Assembly (NCBI RefSeq): GCF_019703515.2
Contig: NC_059358.1
Coordinates: 48,192,594 to 48,256,593, forward strand
DNA length: 64,000 bases
Direction of reading: 5' to 3'
DNA from: Myxocyprinus asiaticus
Taxonomy: Eukaryota > Chordata > Actinopteri > Cypriniformes > Catostomidae
In this document: piece by piece, positions 31,993-43,108 of the stretch
How the letters are laid out: each line of letters opens with the position of its first letter
Numbering within the stretch: the first letter of the stretch is position 1
Made by a program: the position numbers and the translations under genes
Notes under the pieces: generated by a model
What the model was told of the DNA's origin: nothing
Seen by the model: the letters and a program-made list of their open reading frames with translations, nothing else
The model's database searches: none

Positions 31993-32205
31993 ACATTTAC
32001 ATTTATATTTACATTTATGCATTTGGCAGACGCTTTTATCCAAAGCGACTTACAGTGCACTTATTACAGGGACAATCGCCCCAGAGCAACCTGGAGTTAA
32101 GTGCCTTGCTCAAGGACACAATGGTGATGGCTGTGGGGATTGAACCAGAAACCTTCTGATTACCAGTTATGTCCTTTAGCCCAGTACGCCACCACCACTC
32201 CTACC
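31993..32205 (-). mobile_element. tRNA-derived SINE inside DIRS-1
   Basis: On the minus strand it has a tRNA-like head (GTGGCGTACTGGGCTAAAGG, B-box-like TGGTTCAATCC) and a body ending in GTCGCTTTGGATAAAAGCGT, then CTGCCAAATGCATAAATG and (TAAA)n-type repeats, the widely conserved teleost SINE tail. It marks DIRS-1 as older than this SINE insertion. Confidence 0.82.
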
Positions 32206-32504
32206 CACGAAGGTCGTCAAAGCGCCCCTGAGATGGGTGACCCAGGGTCAACGAAACCCAATGCATTGGAGCTGGTAGTAAGAATCTTTTGTTGCCTTTT
32301 TATTTGATTTCACCGCATGCCCAAGTGGCTGCGGTACCCAACAGTTCAGCATAAGAGCGGTTTCCTCCTTCCCTGGGCCACATACCCAGTGTTCACGGTT
32401 GTCATCACGACCACCGTCCATGGGATTTTCCTTGCAGGATTGGCGCTCCAGCGGCGGTCTCCCTGCCCCTGCGTGCCCAGCTGTGGCACACATCCACCCC
32501 CGAT

Positions 32505-33875
32505 GTGACAGTCTCCACGGGTTGCGAGGACAGGCCTCTTCCTCCCCCGTCCCAGGCTGTTCCGGGGGTGGTCACAATTAGCCAGGTAAGTGCTTCGATG
32601 TCCCTAGACTCAGCACGGTCACGACATGGTGTGGTACCTAGAGCTCCGCCCCGCCGCAAGGCCCCACCTGCCAGTACATCCGACGACGTTGTCCCTTTGG
32701 TCCCCCTTGCACGGAACTTGGATGCATGGCTTGTGCTTTCCAATCCATCGCGATGGCTGGTCTGGACCGTCCGACTCGGCTATGCGATTCAGTTCACCAG
32801 GCGTCCGCCCAGGTTCAGCGGTATCCACTTCACCATGGTGAAGGACGAAAACGCTGCTACCTTGTGCGCAGAGATCACTACCTTCCTACGGAAGGGTGCG
32901 ATAGAACCTGTCCCTCCAGCCGAGATGAAGAAGGGGTTTTACAGCCCCTACTTCATTGTACTGAAAAAAGGCGGTGGGTTGCGGCTAATCTTGGACCTGC
33001 GAGTACTGAACCAGGCTTTACACAGACTCCCATTCAAGATGCTGACGCAAAAACGCATTCTGGCGAGCGTCCGCCATCAAGATTGGTTCGCGACGGTAGA
33101 CCTGAAGGATGCATACATTCACGTCTCGATTCTACCTCGACACAGACCCTTCCTCCGGTTTGCATTCGAGGGTCAGGCATATCAGTACAAGGTCCTCCCT
33201 TTCGGCCTGTCCTTGTCCCCTCGTGTCTTCACGAAGGTCACAGAGGCAGCCCTTGCCCCGTTAAGGGAAGTGGGCATTCACATTCTCAACTATATCCACG
33301 ATTGGCTAATCCTAGCTCACTCTCGGGACATGTTGTGTGCACACAGGGACTTGGTGCTCTCGCACCTCAGCCAATTGGGGCTTCAGATCAATTGGGAAAA
33401 GAGCAAGCTCCTCCCGGTTCAGAGCATCTCTTTTCTCGGTTTGGAGTTGGACTCAGTCTCTTTGACAGCGCGCCTCAAGAACGAGCGTGCACAGTCGGTG
33501 CTGGCCTGTTTGAAGGCGTTGAAACAGAAAACAGCGGTTCCACTGAAACTCTTTCAGAGGCTCCTGGGGCATATGACATCCTCAGCGGTGGCCACCCCGC
33601 TCGGGTTGATGCATATGAGACCGCTTCAGCACTGGCTTCAGACTCGAGTCCCGAGATGGGCATGGCGTCGCGGGACACATCGCGTGGTCATCACGCCGGT
33701 CTGTCACCGTCTCTTCAGCCCTTGGACCGACCTCTCGTTTCTACGGGCAGGTGTTCCCCTAGAGCAGGTCTCCAGGCGTGTCGTGGTCACGACAGATGCC
33801 TCCAAAATGGGCTGGGGCGCTGTTTGCAATGGGCACGCAGCTGCCGGCTTATGGACGGGCCCGCGGCTGCGTTAG
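32505..33875 (+). pseudogene. DIRS-1 reverse transcriptase and start of RNase H
   Basis: An open stretch of 456 codons. RT blocks run from GFYSPYFIVLKKGGGLRLIL through DWFATVDLKDAYIHVSILPR and LPFGLSLSPRVFTK to the palm motif, which reads YIHDWLILA where a YxDD core is expected. The RNase H start VVVTTDASKMGWGAVCNGHA is present. A stop follows GPRLR at 33875, and after it LLALWRFRGEWRLHPQVVQL joins two parts that are normally far apart, so the middle of RNase H is deleted near 33930. Confidence 0.9.
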
Positions 33876-34370
33876 CACATCAACTGCCTCGAGTTGTTGA
33901 CAATTCTGCTCGCCCTGTGGAGGTTCAGGGGAGAGTGGAGACTCCACCCTCAGGTGGTCCAGCTGATTTGGAGTCGATTTGGACAGGCACAGGTAGACCT
34001 GTTCGCCTCCCAAGAATCCTCCCACTGCCCATTCTGGTACACCCTGTCCGAGGCACCCCTCGGCATAGACTCGCTGGCACACAGCTAGCCTCCTGGCCTG
34101 TGCAAATATGCGTTTCCCCCAGTGAGCCTACTTGCACAGACTCTGTGCAAGGTCAGGGAGGACGAGGAGCAGGTCATCCTGGTATCACCCTACTGGCCCA
34201 CCCAGACGTGGTTCTTGGACATCACGCTCCTCATGACAGCCCCCCCGGCGAATTCCCCTGAGGAAGGACCTCTGGATTCCTCTGGAATCTCCATATCTGG
34301 CCCCTGGATGGGACGTGGAAGACCTAAGCGGTCTACCACCCGCGGTGGTAGACAAGATCACTCAGGCTAG
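33876..34370 (+). pseudogene. DIRS-1 post-RNase H segment
   Basis: Frames 33894-34088 (WRLHPQVVQLIWSRFGQAQV, HCPFWYTLSEAPLGIDSLAH) and 34122-34370 (VREDEEQVILVSPYWPTQTW) form the linker between RNase H and the recombinase in DIRS elements. At least one stop interrupts it. Confidence 0.75.
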
Positions 34371-34421
34371 GGCCCCCTCTACGAGGCGCCTGTATGCCTT
34401 TAAGTGGTGTCTGTTCGCTAA

Positions 34422-35333
34422 GTGGTGTTCTTCCGATGGGAAGACCCCCAGAGATGCGCAGTTGGATCGGTGCTTTCCTTCCTGCAGGAGAGGTTGGAAG
34501 GGCGGCTGTCCCCTTCCACCTTGAAGGTGTACGATGCTGCTATAGCAGCACACCATGACACAGTGGACGGTAAGTCCTTAGGGAAACACAACCTGATCAT
34601 CAGGTTCCTGAGAACCTCTCCAGACTCCAGGAACCCCTCCAGACCGCACCTCGTTCCCTCATGGGACCTCTCTGTTGTTCTTCAGGGTCTACAGAGAGCC
34701 CCCTTTGATCCTTTGCAGTCAGCTGAGCTTAAGGCACTCTCCTTGAAGACCACCCTCCTGACTGCGCTCACTTCCATCAAGAGGGTAGGAGACCTGCAAG
34801 CGTTCTCTGTCAGCGAAACGTGCCTGGAGTTCAGTCTGGGCTACTCTCACGTGATCTTGAGACCCCGACCGGGCTATGTGCCCAAGGTTCCCACAACCAC
34901 TTTTAGGGACCAGGTGGTGAACCTGCAAGCACTGCCCCAGGAGGAGGCAGACCCAGCCCTGTCATTGCTGTGTCCGGTGCGCACTTTACGCATCTATTTG
35001 GATCACACACAGAGCTTTAGGATCTCTGAGCAGCTCTTTGTCTGCTTTGACGCACAGCGGAAAGGAAGCGCTGTCTCCAAGCAGAGGATTGCCCACTGGC
35101 TCATTGATGCCATAGCTATGGCATATCACGCCCAGGACGTGCCGCCCCGGTAGGGCTGCGAGCCCATTCTACCAGGGGTGTAGTGGCCTCCTGGGCCCTG
35201 GCCAGGGGTGCCTCTCTAACAGACATTTGCAGAGCAGTGGGCTGGTCAACACCCAACACCTTTGCAAGGTTCTACAACCTCCGGGTGGAACCGGTTTCAT
35301 CCCAGGTAGTGGCACGCAATACAAGTGGATAAG
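34422..35333 (+). pseudogene. DIRS-1 tyrosine recombinase (1-bp frameshift)
   Basis: DNA strand-transfer enzyme that replaces integrase in DIRS elements. The core-binding part LSFLQERLEGRLSPSTLKVY leads to the first catalytic Arg in TSIKRVGDLQAFS. The C-terminal box LRAHSTRG (HxxR) and the nucleophile region ARFYNLRVEPVSS lie after 35155 in another frame. Comparison with DIRS-2 shows one T missing in CCGCCCCGGTAGGG near 35145-35152, which creates a TAG before the last two catalytic boxes. Confidence 0.88.
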
Positions 35334-36003
35334 CCTGGGATAGCCGGCCGGGTGTATCGCTTGCACATAGCCCCTTTCACCTCCTCTGAGCTGAAGACGT
35401 GCGCCATTAATTCCCAGTAGTGTTACTATGTTCCCTGGTTGACTTCCTCCGAGCCCTGTGGCAGTCGAGTTTTCGGGGAGACTTGCTGCCAGCCCAGTAC
35501 ACGTGCTAACTAAGAGCCCTGTTCTGGGCAGGTGCTCCGCATGTGGCGGTTCCCTGTAAGGTAACCCCATGCGATGTATATCTTCTGCTAATTCGTTTCC
35601 CTGTTGGCAAACTGCGTCTTCCTTGGGCAGAGCCCCCTCTGCCACAGTCTCCATGTTTGTAGTAACTCCTCCCCGTTGGGTAGGATCTACCATGAGACTC
35701 TCCACATCGTCGGCAAGACCATGTGACGTATTTTTCCACTTAAATATCCCCCCCTCTCTTTGGGCGAGGTGTGGTCTCTGCGGTGTCCTCCCCTTGGGAG
35801 GGACACCCCCCGACTAGACCTGGTGGCCCAGTCGGATAATCCCCCTTGTTTTTTAGGGAGTGGAAAAAAAGAAGGGGAAAAGAGGCCACGACTGGGTTAG
35901 CCTGTCTCCATCTTTTGGGCAGTCGACTTGTCCCCAAAAAGGGCCGTTCGACACTCATAACTATGTTGGGGGAGGTTACGTGTCGGCCTGGTGCGCTGGC
36001 TAC
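35334..36003 (+). other. DIRS-1 3' untranslated region
   Basis: Matches, inverted, 41990-41330 of DIRS-2 (for example CAGAGGCTCTGCCC-type and GTGGAAAAAAAGAAGGGG segments). Open frames here run on both strands but resemble no protein. The terminal ITR/ICR part is absent. Confidence 0.7.
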
Positions 36004-37200
36004 AAGGTTTAGTTTTTCCATCAAGAGAAGAACGATCAAGAGCCAAATCTCTCTTTATAGAAAAATATTCACGCAAACAGAACTGCCTAGGAAGGCTATA
36101 TACGGCATTTAGTTTACAATATAGATAACCTTATAATTTGTGACTAAATCACATATTGACTGCAAATTCTTTACCTCGATATCTTTTTACTTTCTACGTA
36201 AGCAAAAGCGCCTCTAAAACCTGCAATTTTTCCTTCATCTCTTGCTTGTTACACTAGTGGCCACAATTTGTTGCGTTCCTCCATGGTCAAAGACAAGTCC
36301 TCCAAAATTCTGTATTCTGTCGCAGGTAATCAGATGACTTAGCAACTTTCCAGACTTTTGTCTCTGATGCTGCACGAAGTAAACTGGACGATAATGCGAC
36401 GAGAACGATCCGTGTCGGATTTGGGACCAAGTCTGTGTACAATGTCCACAGAGTTAGCGAGAGATGAAGCAGAATCCATTGAAACATTTCCAAAGATATC
36501 CAGGATAACTTGTTTTACATTCTCATTGTTAGATTCAGGAATGCCTGCAACACGCAAGTTCCATCTCCATTTGTATTCATCCAGTTCCAGGCATGACTGA
36601 CGAAGAGCTTCGTTTTCTTTTGTAACAGTGGCAATCATATTCTCCAGAAAAGCAACTCTTTTGGTCACGTCTTCGATTTCCTTGCCAAAGAACTCCATGG
36701 AGGAGGAGAGGGAGCAAATAGAAGCAGTATTTTCTTGAACCAACATTTCCACAGAATGGAGCCTTGTCAAAGATTCCTCTTGGAGTTTGCCTGTTTTCTC
36801 AACTGCAGCCAAAATAACAGAATTTGGTACATCATCATTCAGGGCTACATGTGATTTCTTAGCCGCTGGACGTTTGTCTGGAGTTTCAGGTAGAAAAATT
36901 ATGTCAGCAGCAGTATCTAAATCGATAGATTTAGCATAGTCATGTGTGTGCATCGCATCTGCCTGAGAAGTGTGCGCCATGTTTTCTACCTGACTTTCCG
37001 CGGGCGAACTCGAGAGATTTCTGATTTAATTTTTAGCAGAACGATTGCCCATAATGTCTCCAATGACTCAGTAAATGTAGAAATCAGAGAGCCATGACAC
37101 TATAATTATAAAAGTTCACCTAATGGTAAAGTAAGACTGAGTTTTGCTCCTTTTACTCACGAGCTACTTAAACAAGCTTGTTAACACGGGGCCATCTTGC
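36004..37200 (-). pseudogene. L1-A 5' end with ORF1
   Basis: ORF1 is open from 36980 to 36339 (MAHTSQADAMHTHDYAKSID), with a coiled coil (SSSMEFFGKEIEDVTKRVAF) and the RNA-binding core LRVAGIPESNNENVKQVILD. It ends at a stop after RDKSLESC, shorter than expected; a C-terminal part appears shifted near 36240-36330. 36004-36238 is inter-ORF sequence. The 5' end lies near 37200. It is the same orientation and family as 21689-22705 and 28558-28775. Confidence 0.78.
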
Positions 37201-38150
37201 ACGCCCCTCCAATCAAATAAAGTATTTTTCACAGGTAGTGAAATTACCAGTTATGCTTAGCATGTTCTTCCAATGCAGATGCTACAGACTTACGCTTCGC
37301 AGCTTATTCCAATTACCAAGCACGGAAATATCACTAACAACAGTCAAAAACGAGTGAACAGTCTGTGTTTACTTAACGTAAATTCCTTTCTCACTAAAGG
37401 CTGCGTGTGGACATTCGGTTTCGACAGCAATCCCTGAATAGATAAGTACACACCACAAAGAGGATGTATGGTCATAATAAAATCTTCAGATTTGAGGCAC
37501 GTACCTTCGCATTATTTCTGCATTAACAAGTGACGCCTTCTCACGCACTCTGCCGACAACAACTCTGTCTCTCCCTCATTCACATACACTCACAGCACGA
37601 CATGAGATATGAACCTCGTTAAGATGATTAATAAAACAAAGGCTTGGTTTAAATGTTTTTCATCTTTGTTATCTTCCAAAATGATGGACCGTATTTGGAA
37701 TTATCTGTCAATGTTTTTAAAAAAAGTGACAGAGAATTAGTTTAATGCAACCTCTGATTATTACATCTGGTTTGACTCAGAATGTTTCAGCATTGGCAGC
37801 TTTTGGGGGGCTTATCGTTGTGACATTCATTTTCCAGTAGTCTTTAAGCCATCTGTAGTTGTTATAACACCCTATAACAGCGCATAATAATCCAGACCCT
37901 TAGCCGCTTGCCATCACCAGTAACGTTAGTGTAGCTGATAACAACACCTCTTCCGAGAGGAAGTCTCTCGCCGCAATGGCGCCGCCCATGGACAAGTCAG
38001 GATAAAGGTGGATATTTAAAAAAAATTGAACATCAAAAATCAATATTATTATTGGGTGTCTAATATTATGTCTATACTGCAATGGATAAATCTCTAATAA
38101 TCAACAAAACATAGATTTGATTTAATAATATTATTGAATAGGTATTAAAT
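37201..38150. other. Unassigned spacer between the two nests
   Basis: AT-rich sequence without recognisable domains. A minus-strand open frame at 37900-38082 has no support. It may be the original genomic site. Confidence 0.4.
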
Positions 38151-38299
38151 AGGCCTATAGATGAGAGTCACATGACGCCATGCAAGGTTCGGACGTGTGA
38201 ACGGCAAGCTCTGCACACTTTGCTAGTTTTAACGCTATTAATGACATAAACCGGTGAGATTCAATACACTCTGTTCCATAACTGTTCTAGGAGGACAAT

Positions 38300-39108
38300 A
38301 TGTCAAAGAATTCAAAATCCTCGGGCTCTGTAGACATTAAAAGACACTTGCGTGCTCAAGCTGACACCCCCGAGAAGGCCCAGAGCCAGGGAGTCGATTT
38401 GGTCAGAGAAATTAGGGAAATTCAGCAAGAGATGTTGAACATGTCGGCAATGCTGATGAAGGTCATTGCTGACTTGGAAGATCTTGCTGTAATACGTCGA
38501 TCGATGACTGCCATGGAGACGAAATTCTGTGAGGTGGTTACAAGAGTGGGGGATGTCGAGAAACGGATCAATTATCTGGAGTCATCGGAGAGGGAATTAT
38601 CAGCTAATCCACTAGTGACTAAGGTGGATTTGGAGCGTGTCTGGGAGAAGTTGGAGGACATGGAGAACTGTAGCCGGCGGAATAACATCCAAATCGTCGG
38701 AATTCCTGAGGCCAAAGAGGGTCAGGATATGGTGAAATTCCTGGAAGGGCTCTTTCTGAATCTGCTTGACATAACAGGCCATAAAATCGAGTGAGCTCAC
38801 AGGGTTCCAGCTCGGCGAACCGCTGAGGGAGACAGGCCCCGATCAATTCTAGCCAAATTTCTGAGATCATCTGATAAAGATCTTGTGTTACGCGAGGCGA
38901 GGAGTAACAGCATTTTCTTGTTCCCAGACTTTGCGAATTCAACAAGAGAGAAACGTGATTGATTCAAGGAATGCAAGAAACTCTTACATCATCGGAAGGT
39001 CGCATTTGCACTGATATTCCCGGCCAAATTGAGAATAGATACTAAGGATGGGCGTAAAACATTCACATGCCCACAGCAAGCAATGTCCTTCATAACGTCA
39101 ATGGAGTG
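38300..39108 (+). pseudogene. L1-D ORF1 (broken)
   Basis: The ATG at 38300 gives MSKNSKSSGSVDIKRHLRAQ, a coiled coil (MLNMSAMLMKVIADLEDLAV) and SRRNNIQIVGIPEAKEGQDM. A TGA after GHKIE (38792-38794) ends the frame, and homologous sequence continues to about 39108 in shifted frames. Confidence 0.85.
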
Positions 39109-39465
39109 AGTAAGTTATTTTGTGGTACTCACGTTGCAGCCGAGTGGACCGACTCACTAAACATTCACTTGACAGTTCGAGGAATATGAGCACTAGGGTT
39201 GCAGCGGTATACCGGTTTCACGGTATATCATGGTATGAAAATTTATGGTTATCATACCATGTACATTTGCTTATCTACGGTATTGAGAAAAAAATGCAAC
39301 CAGATGGAGAATCTCACCTGCACATGCGCATCTCCTTTCCTCCTCGACTGTCTGTCAGACTCGTCAACTTGCACCACACACACACACACACATGCAGCGG
39401 GGAAAATGTCAGAGAGAAGGGAGGTGAGGGGGTCTGACATAAAAGAGTGTGTGTGTGAGTTAGAG

Positions 39466-40490
39466 CAGTGTTTCTCAACTGGTGGGTCGCAGGTCTATTC
39501 GGACTGGGTCGTGGACAGCAGGGAAAGAACAATGCCGTGGTTCTCCCATTGAAGATATTTTGGCAGCCGCCCAAGTGATAGCCTATTTAGGACTGCCGAG
39601 GCAGATTTAATGATAATCTCGCAATCAGCTAAAGGCTTCTCATCTGCACTTTCGCATGATTGTAACGGAACCAGCTTGCGCTAATGATCTGCTTTGCTCT
39701 CTGACGCGTGCGTGCAACAACCGGGCTTCCCTTGATATTGCGGTGCACAGACCTCAAAACTGATGTGATCAGTTTCAATTCTAGTGAGACTTTTCTAGTT
39801 TAAAGCGTTACGGAGGAAGTCAAGTCAAACCTCTCAAACAGTAGGCAGCCCAGACATGCCAAACAGCACTGAGGAGGAAAAGAGCAACATTGTGTTGTGC
39901 GCACATTTTTTTTCATTATGCATCATCACCTTTACTTTAATTGTTTCACAGTTTTACATGAGTAAAAGTAACTGTTATATTTTGACAAAATGTTATAGTT
40001 TCATATGAAATAATCTAAAGGTAGAATCTATTACACATCATTTTATATCAACAGTAGCATTTTTCAAGATCTGTTTCAGCTAGTACTTATTTTTTCATAA
40101 ATACTGTTTGTTATTATTATTAGTATTATTTAAGACTAGCTACATTGACCTAACCATGGTAATGAGGAGCCTTTCCTCCTGTGTAATATGTATGTTCTGT
40201 TTGAATGATGTTTGAAATTAGAAACAAACAGGATAATAATGGGCTCATATAAGTAAATATCCTCTTCAGTTTTTAAAAGGGGGAGAGAAAACTTACTGTT
40301 GCTTTTGTTGTTGACATCAACAACAAAAATAATGTCACTTGATGCATGTCCATGTACTTGAAAACCATGAACAAAACTAAATGCGACCCAGGATACATTA
40401 AGTACAGGTTACGTTTTTACTATGGTGGGTCGCCACTTGATTTCCAATGTAATATCTGGGTCCTTAAGCAAAACCAGTTGAGAACCACCG
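39466..40490. mobile_element. hAT-B: hAT-type element inside hAT-A
   Basis: Starts CAGTGTTTCTCAACTGGTGG and ends CCAGTTGAGAACCACCG, inverted. The flanks AGTTAGAG (39458-39465) and AGTTAAAG (40491-40498) form an 8-bp duplication with one mismatch. No transposase frame was recognised in its 1 kb. Confidence 0.85.
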
Positions 40491-40498
40491 AGTTAAAG

Positions 40499-40864
40499 GT
40501 ACAGACAGGAGCAGTCTGGCTGCGCTGTCGCGCACCTACAGTATATGTTAATTATTAATAATCATAGGACATTACTTTAAAAGCTTTAAAAGCAGCTGAT
40601 GTTATTTTTCATTTAGTAGTTAATTTAACATGCTATGCTAACATGTAAACTAACATGCTTTAGTTATATAACATGTTATAGTTACATGCTATTTGTTTGT
40701 ATCATGTTTATAATTCGGTTTATTATTATAATTCTGTTAGCTTTCTTATTTATTCTATTTATTTTATTTATTTTCAAAAGGGAGACTTTTTTTACACATA
40801 AAAAAAATGGTTTCATGTTTCAATTATAATAAAGTGTTTGCTCAACCAAAAAAAAAAAAAACAT
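40499..40864. other. hAT-A middle segment
   Basis: AT-rich remainder of hAT-A between hAT-B and DIRS-2, including several AACATG-rich short repeats (about 40628-40690) and an A run next to the DIRS-2 end. Not coding. Confidence 0.5.
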
Positions 40865-40909
40865 CATGGTTACTTGTGTAACCTCCGTTCCCTGATGGAG
40901 GGAATGAGA

Positions 40910-41072
40910 CGTTGTGTCGATGTAGTGACACTAGGGGTCACTCTTGGGAGCCCGAGGCACCTCTGGTCTTTGATAAAAGGCCAATGAAAATTGGCGAGTG
41001 GTATTTGCATGCCACTCCCCCGGACATACGGGTATAAAAGGAGCTGGTATGCAACCACTCATTCAGGTTTTA
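40910..41072 (+). repeat. DIRS-2 inverted terminal repeat, left
   Basis: Pairs with 44785-44934. Contains GGTATAAAAGGAGCTGG, a TATA-box-like element near 41032-41040. Its outer extension (CATGGTTACTTGTGTAACCT from 40865) is specific to this end. Confidence 0.85.
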
Positions 41073-41127
41073 TGCTGAGGAGCCGATATAAGGTCCGGCC
41101 ATTTCAGCGGGTAGTTCAGCGTTGTGG

Positions 41128-41250
41128 CAGGAGGGACACAACGTCTCATTCCCTCCATCAGGGAATGGAGGTTACACAAGTAACCATGACGTTCCCTATC
41201 TGTCACTCACTCGATGTTGTTTCGATGTAGTGACACTAGGGGTCCCTATA
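41128..41250 (-). repeat. DIRS-2 internal complementary region
   Basis: Joins the complement of the left outer end (CTCATTCCCTCCATCAGGGA ... ACACAAGTAACCATG) to the sequence of the right outer end (GTTCCCTATCTGTCACTCAC) with almost nothing in between. In the DIRS model this region templates completion and circularisation of the cDNA. Confidence 0.85.
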
Positions 41251-42003
41251 CGAAACGCCACAGCTGACTGAACTGTGTTACTTGAACTGGTGGTGTGTGG
41301 TGGGCAGACCACTGTGTGCCTCATAGCCAGCACACCAGGTCGACACGTAACCTCCCCCAACATAGTTATGAGTGTCGAACGGCCCTTTTTGGGGACAAGT
41401 CGACTACCCAAAAGATAGAGACAGGCTTAACCCAGTCGTGGCCTCTTTTCCCCTTCTTTTTTTCCACTCCCTAAAAAAGAAGGGGGATTATCCGACTGGG
41501 CCGCCAGGTCTAGTCGGGGGGTGTCCCTCCCAAGGGGAAGACACCGCGGAGACCACACCTCGCCCAAAGAGAGGGGGGGATATTTAAGTGGAAGAATACG
41601 TCACATGGTCTTTCCAACCATGTGGAGAGTCTTCAAGGTAGATCCTGCCCAATGGGGGAGGAGTTACTACAAACATGGAGACTGGGGCAGAGGGGCTCTG
41701 CCCAAGGAAGACGCAGCTTGCCAATAGGGAAACGAACTAGCGGAAGATATATATCGCATGGGGTTAGCCTTACAGGGAACCGCCACATGCAGAGCACCTA
41801 CCCCAGAACAGGACTCTTAATTAGCACATGCACTGAGCCGGTAGCGAGTCTCTCCGAAGACTCGACTGCCACAGGGCTCGGAGGAAGTCAACCAGGGAAC
41901 AAAGTTTGTGAACACTACTGGGAATTAATGGCGCACGTCTTCAGCTCCAAGGGAGGTGGAAGGCGCTATGTGCAAGCGATACACCCAGCCAGCTATCCCT
42001 GGC

Positions 42004-42864
42004 TTATCCGTTTGTGTTGCGTGCCACTACCTGGGACGAAACCGGTTCCACCCGGAGGTTGTAGAACCTTGCAAAGGTGTTGGGTGTTGCCCAGCCCGCT
42101 GCTCTGCAAATGTCTGTTAGAGAGGCACCTCTGGCCAGGGCCCAGGAAGCCGCTACACCTCTGGTAGAATGGGCTCGTAGCCCTACCAGGGGCGGCATGT
42201 CCTGGGCGAGATATGCCATAGTTATGGTGTCAATGAGCCAGTGGGCAATCCTCTGCTTGGAGACAGTGCTTCCTTTCCGCTGTGCACCAAAGCAGACAAA
42301 GAGCTGCTCAGAGATTCTAAAGCTTTGCGTGCGATCCAAATAGATGTGTAAAGCGTGCACCGGACACAGCAACGACAGGGCTGGGTCTGCCTCCTCCTGG
42401 GGCAGCGCTTGCAGGTTCACCACCTGGTCCCTAAAAGGGGTGGTGGGAACCTTGGGCACATAGCCCGGTCGGGGTCTCAGGATCACGTGAGAGTAACCCA
42501 GACCGAACTCCAGGCACGTTTCGCTGACAGAGAACACTTAAAGGTCACCTATGCCCTTGATGGAAGTGAGTGCAGTCAGGAGGGCAGTCTTCAAGGAGAG
42601 TGCCTTAAGCTCGGCTGACTGCAAAGGCTCAAAGGGGGCTCTCTGTAGACCCTGAAGAACTACAGAGAGGTCCCATGAGGGAACGAGGCACGGTCTGGAG
42701 GGATTCAGCCTCCTGGCGCCTCTTAGGAACCTGATGATCAGGTCGTGCTTCCCTAAGGACTTACCATCGACTGCATCGTGGTGTGCTGCTATGGCGGCAA
42801 CATACACCTTCAAGGTGGAAGGGGACAGCCTCCCTACCTGCCTCTCCTGCAGGAAGGAAAGCAC
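42004..42864 (-). pseudogene. DIRS-2 tyrosine recombinase (nonsense, catalytic Arg lost)
   Basis: The N-terminal part 42864-42538 ends SIKGIGDL then TAA; DIRS-1 has KRVGDLQ here, so both a stop (CAA to TAA) and loss of the first catalytic Arg (AGG to GGC) are present. The second part 42537-42004 is open through LRAHSTRGVAASWALARGAS and ARFYNLRVEPVSS to its natural stop. N-terminal sequence of the domain extends to about 43080 (LSGLPPAVVDTITQARAPST). Confidence 0.88.
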
Positions 42865-43108
42865 TGATCCGACTGTGCATCTCTGGGGGTCTTCGCGTCA
42901 GGAAGAACACCACTTAGCGAACAGACGCCACTTAAAGGCATACAGGCGCCTCGTAGAGGGGGCCCTAGCTTGAGTGATCGTGTCTACAACCGCAGGTGGT
43001 AGACCGCTTAGGTCTTCCATGTCCCATCCAGGGGCCAGACATGGAGATTCCAGAGGTCTGGGCATGGGTGCCAGAGGGTGCCCCATTCCTGAGAAAGAAG
43101 GTCCTTCC

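Larger units (their letters stand above)
30537..36003 (+). mobile_element. DIRS-1: DIRS tyrosine-recombinase retrotransposon, termini truncated
   Basis: Gag-like, RT/RNase H and tyrosine recombinase order, with no integrase, LTRs or target duplication. The left end keeps only about 26 bp of terminal sequence (GTTCCCTATCTGTCACTCAC) before jumping into the leader. The right end stops at GCGCTGGCTACAAG, where DIRS-2 continues into its internal complementary region. A SINE sits at 31993-32205. GC-rich compared with the AT-rich surroundings. Confidence 0.9.

Noticed and set aside
32017..32060. CRISPR-like or tandem array in the ACATTTA repeats
   Set aside because: The short repeats are the tail of a SINE; a vertebrate genome is not expected to have CRISPR arrays.
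31993..32205. Functional tRNA gene
   Set aside because: Only tRNA-like A/B boxes without a full cloverleaf; SINE tail present.
35169..35705. 178-codon minus-strand open frame, matched by 41622-42167 (+)
   Set aside because: The same frame is open in both DIRS copies, but it is antisense to the recombinase end and 3' UTR and has no recognisable motif; similarity follows from copy homology.
39252..39574. Small open frames around the CACACA tract
   Set aside because: They lie at the hAT-A/hAT-B junction and in a (CA)n run; no coding signal.
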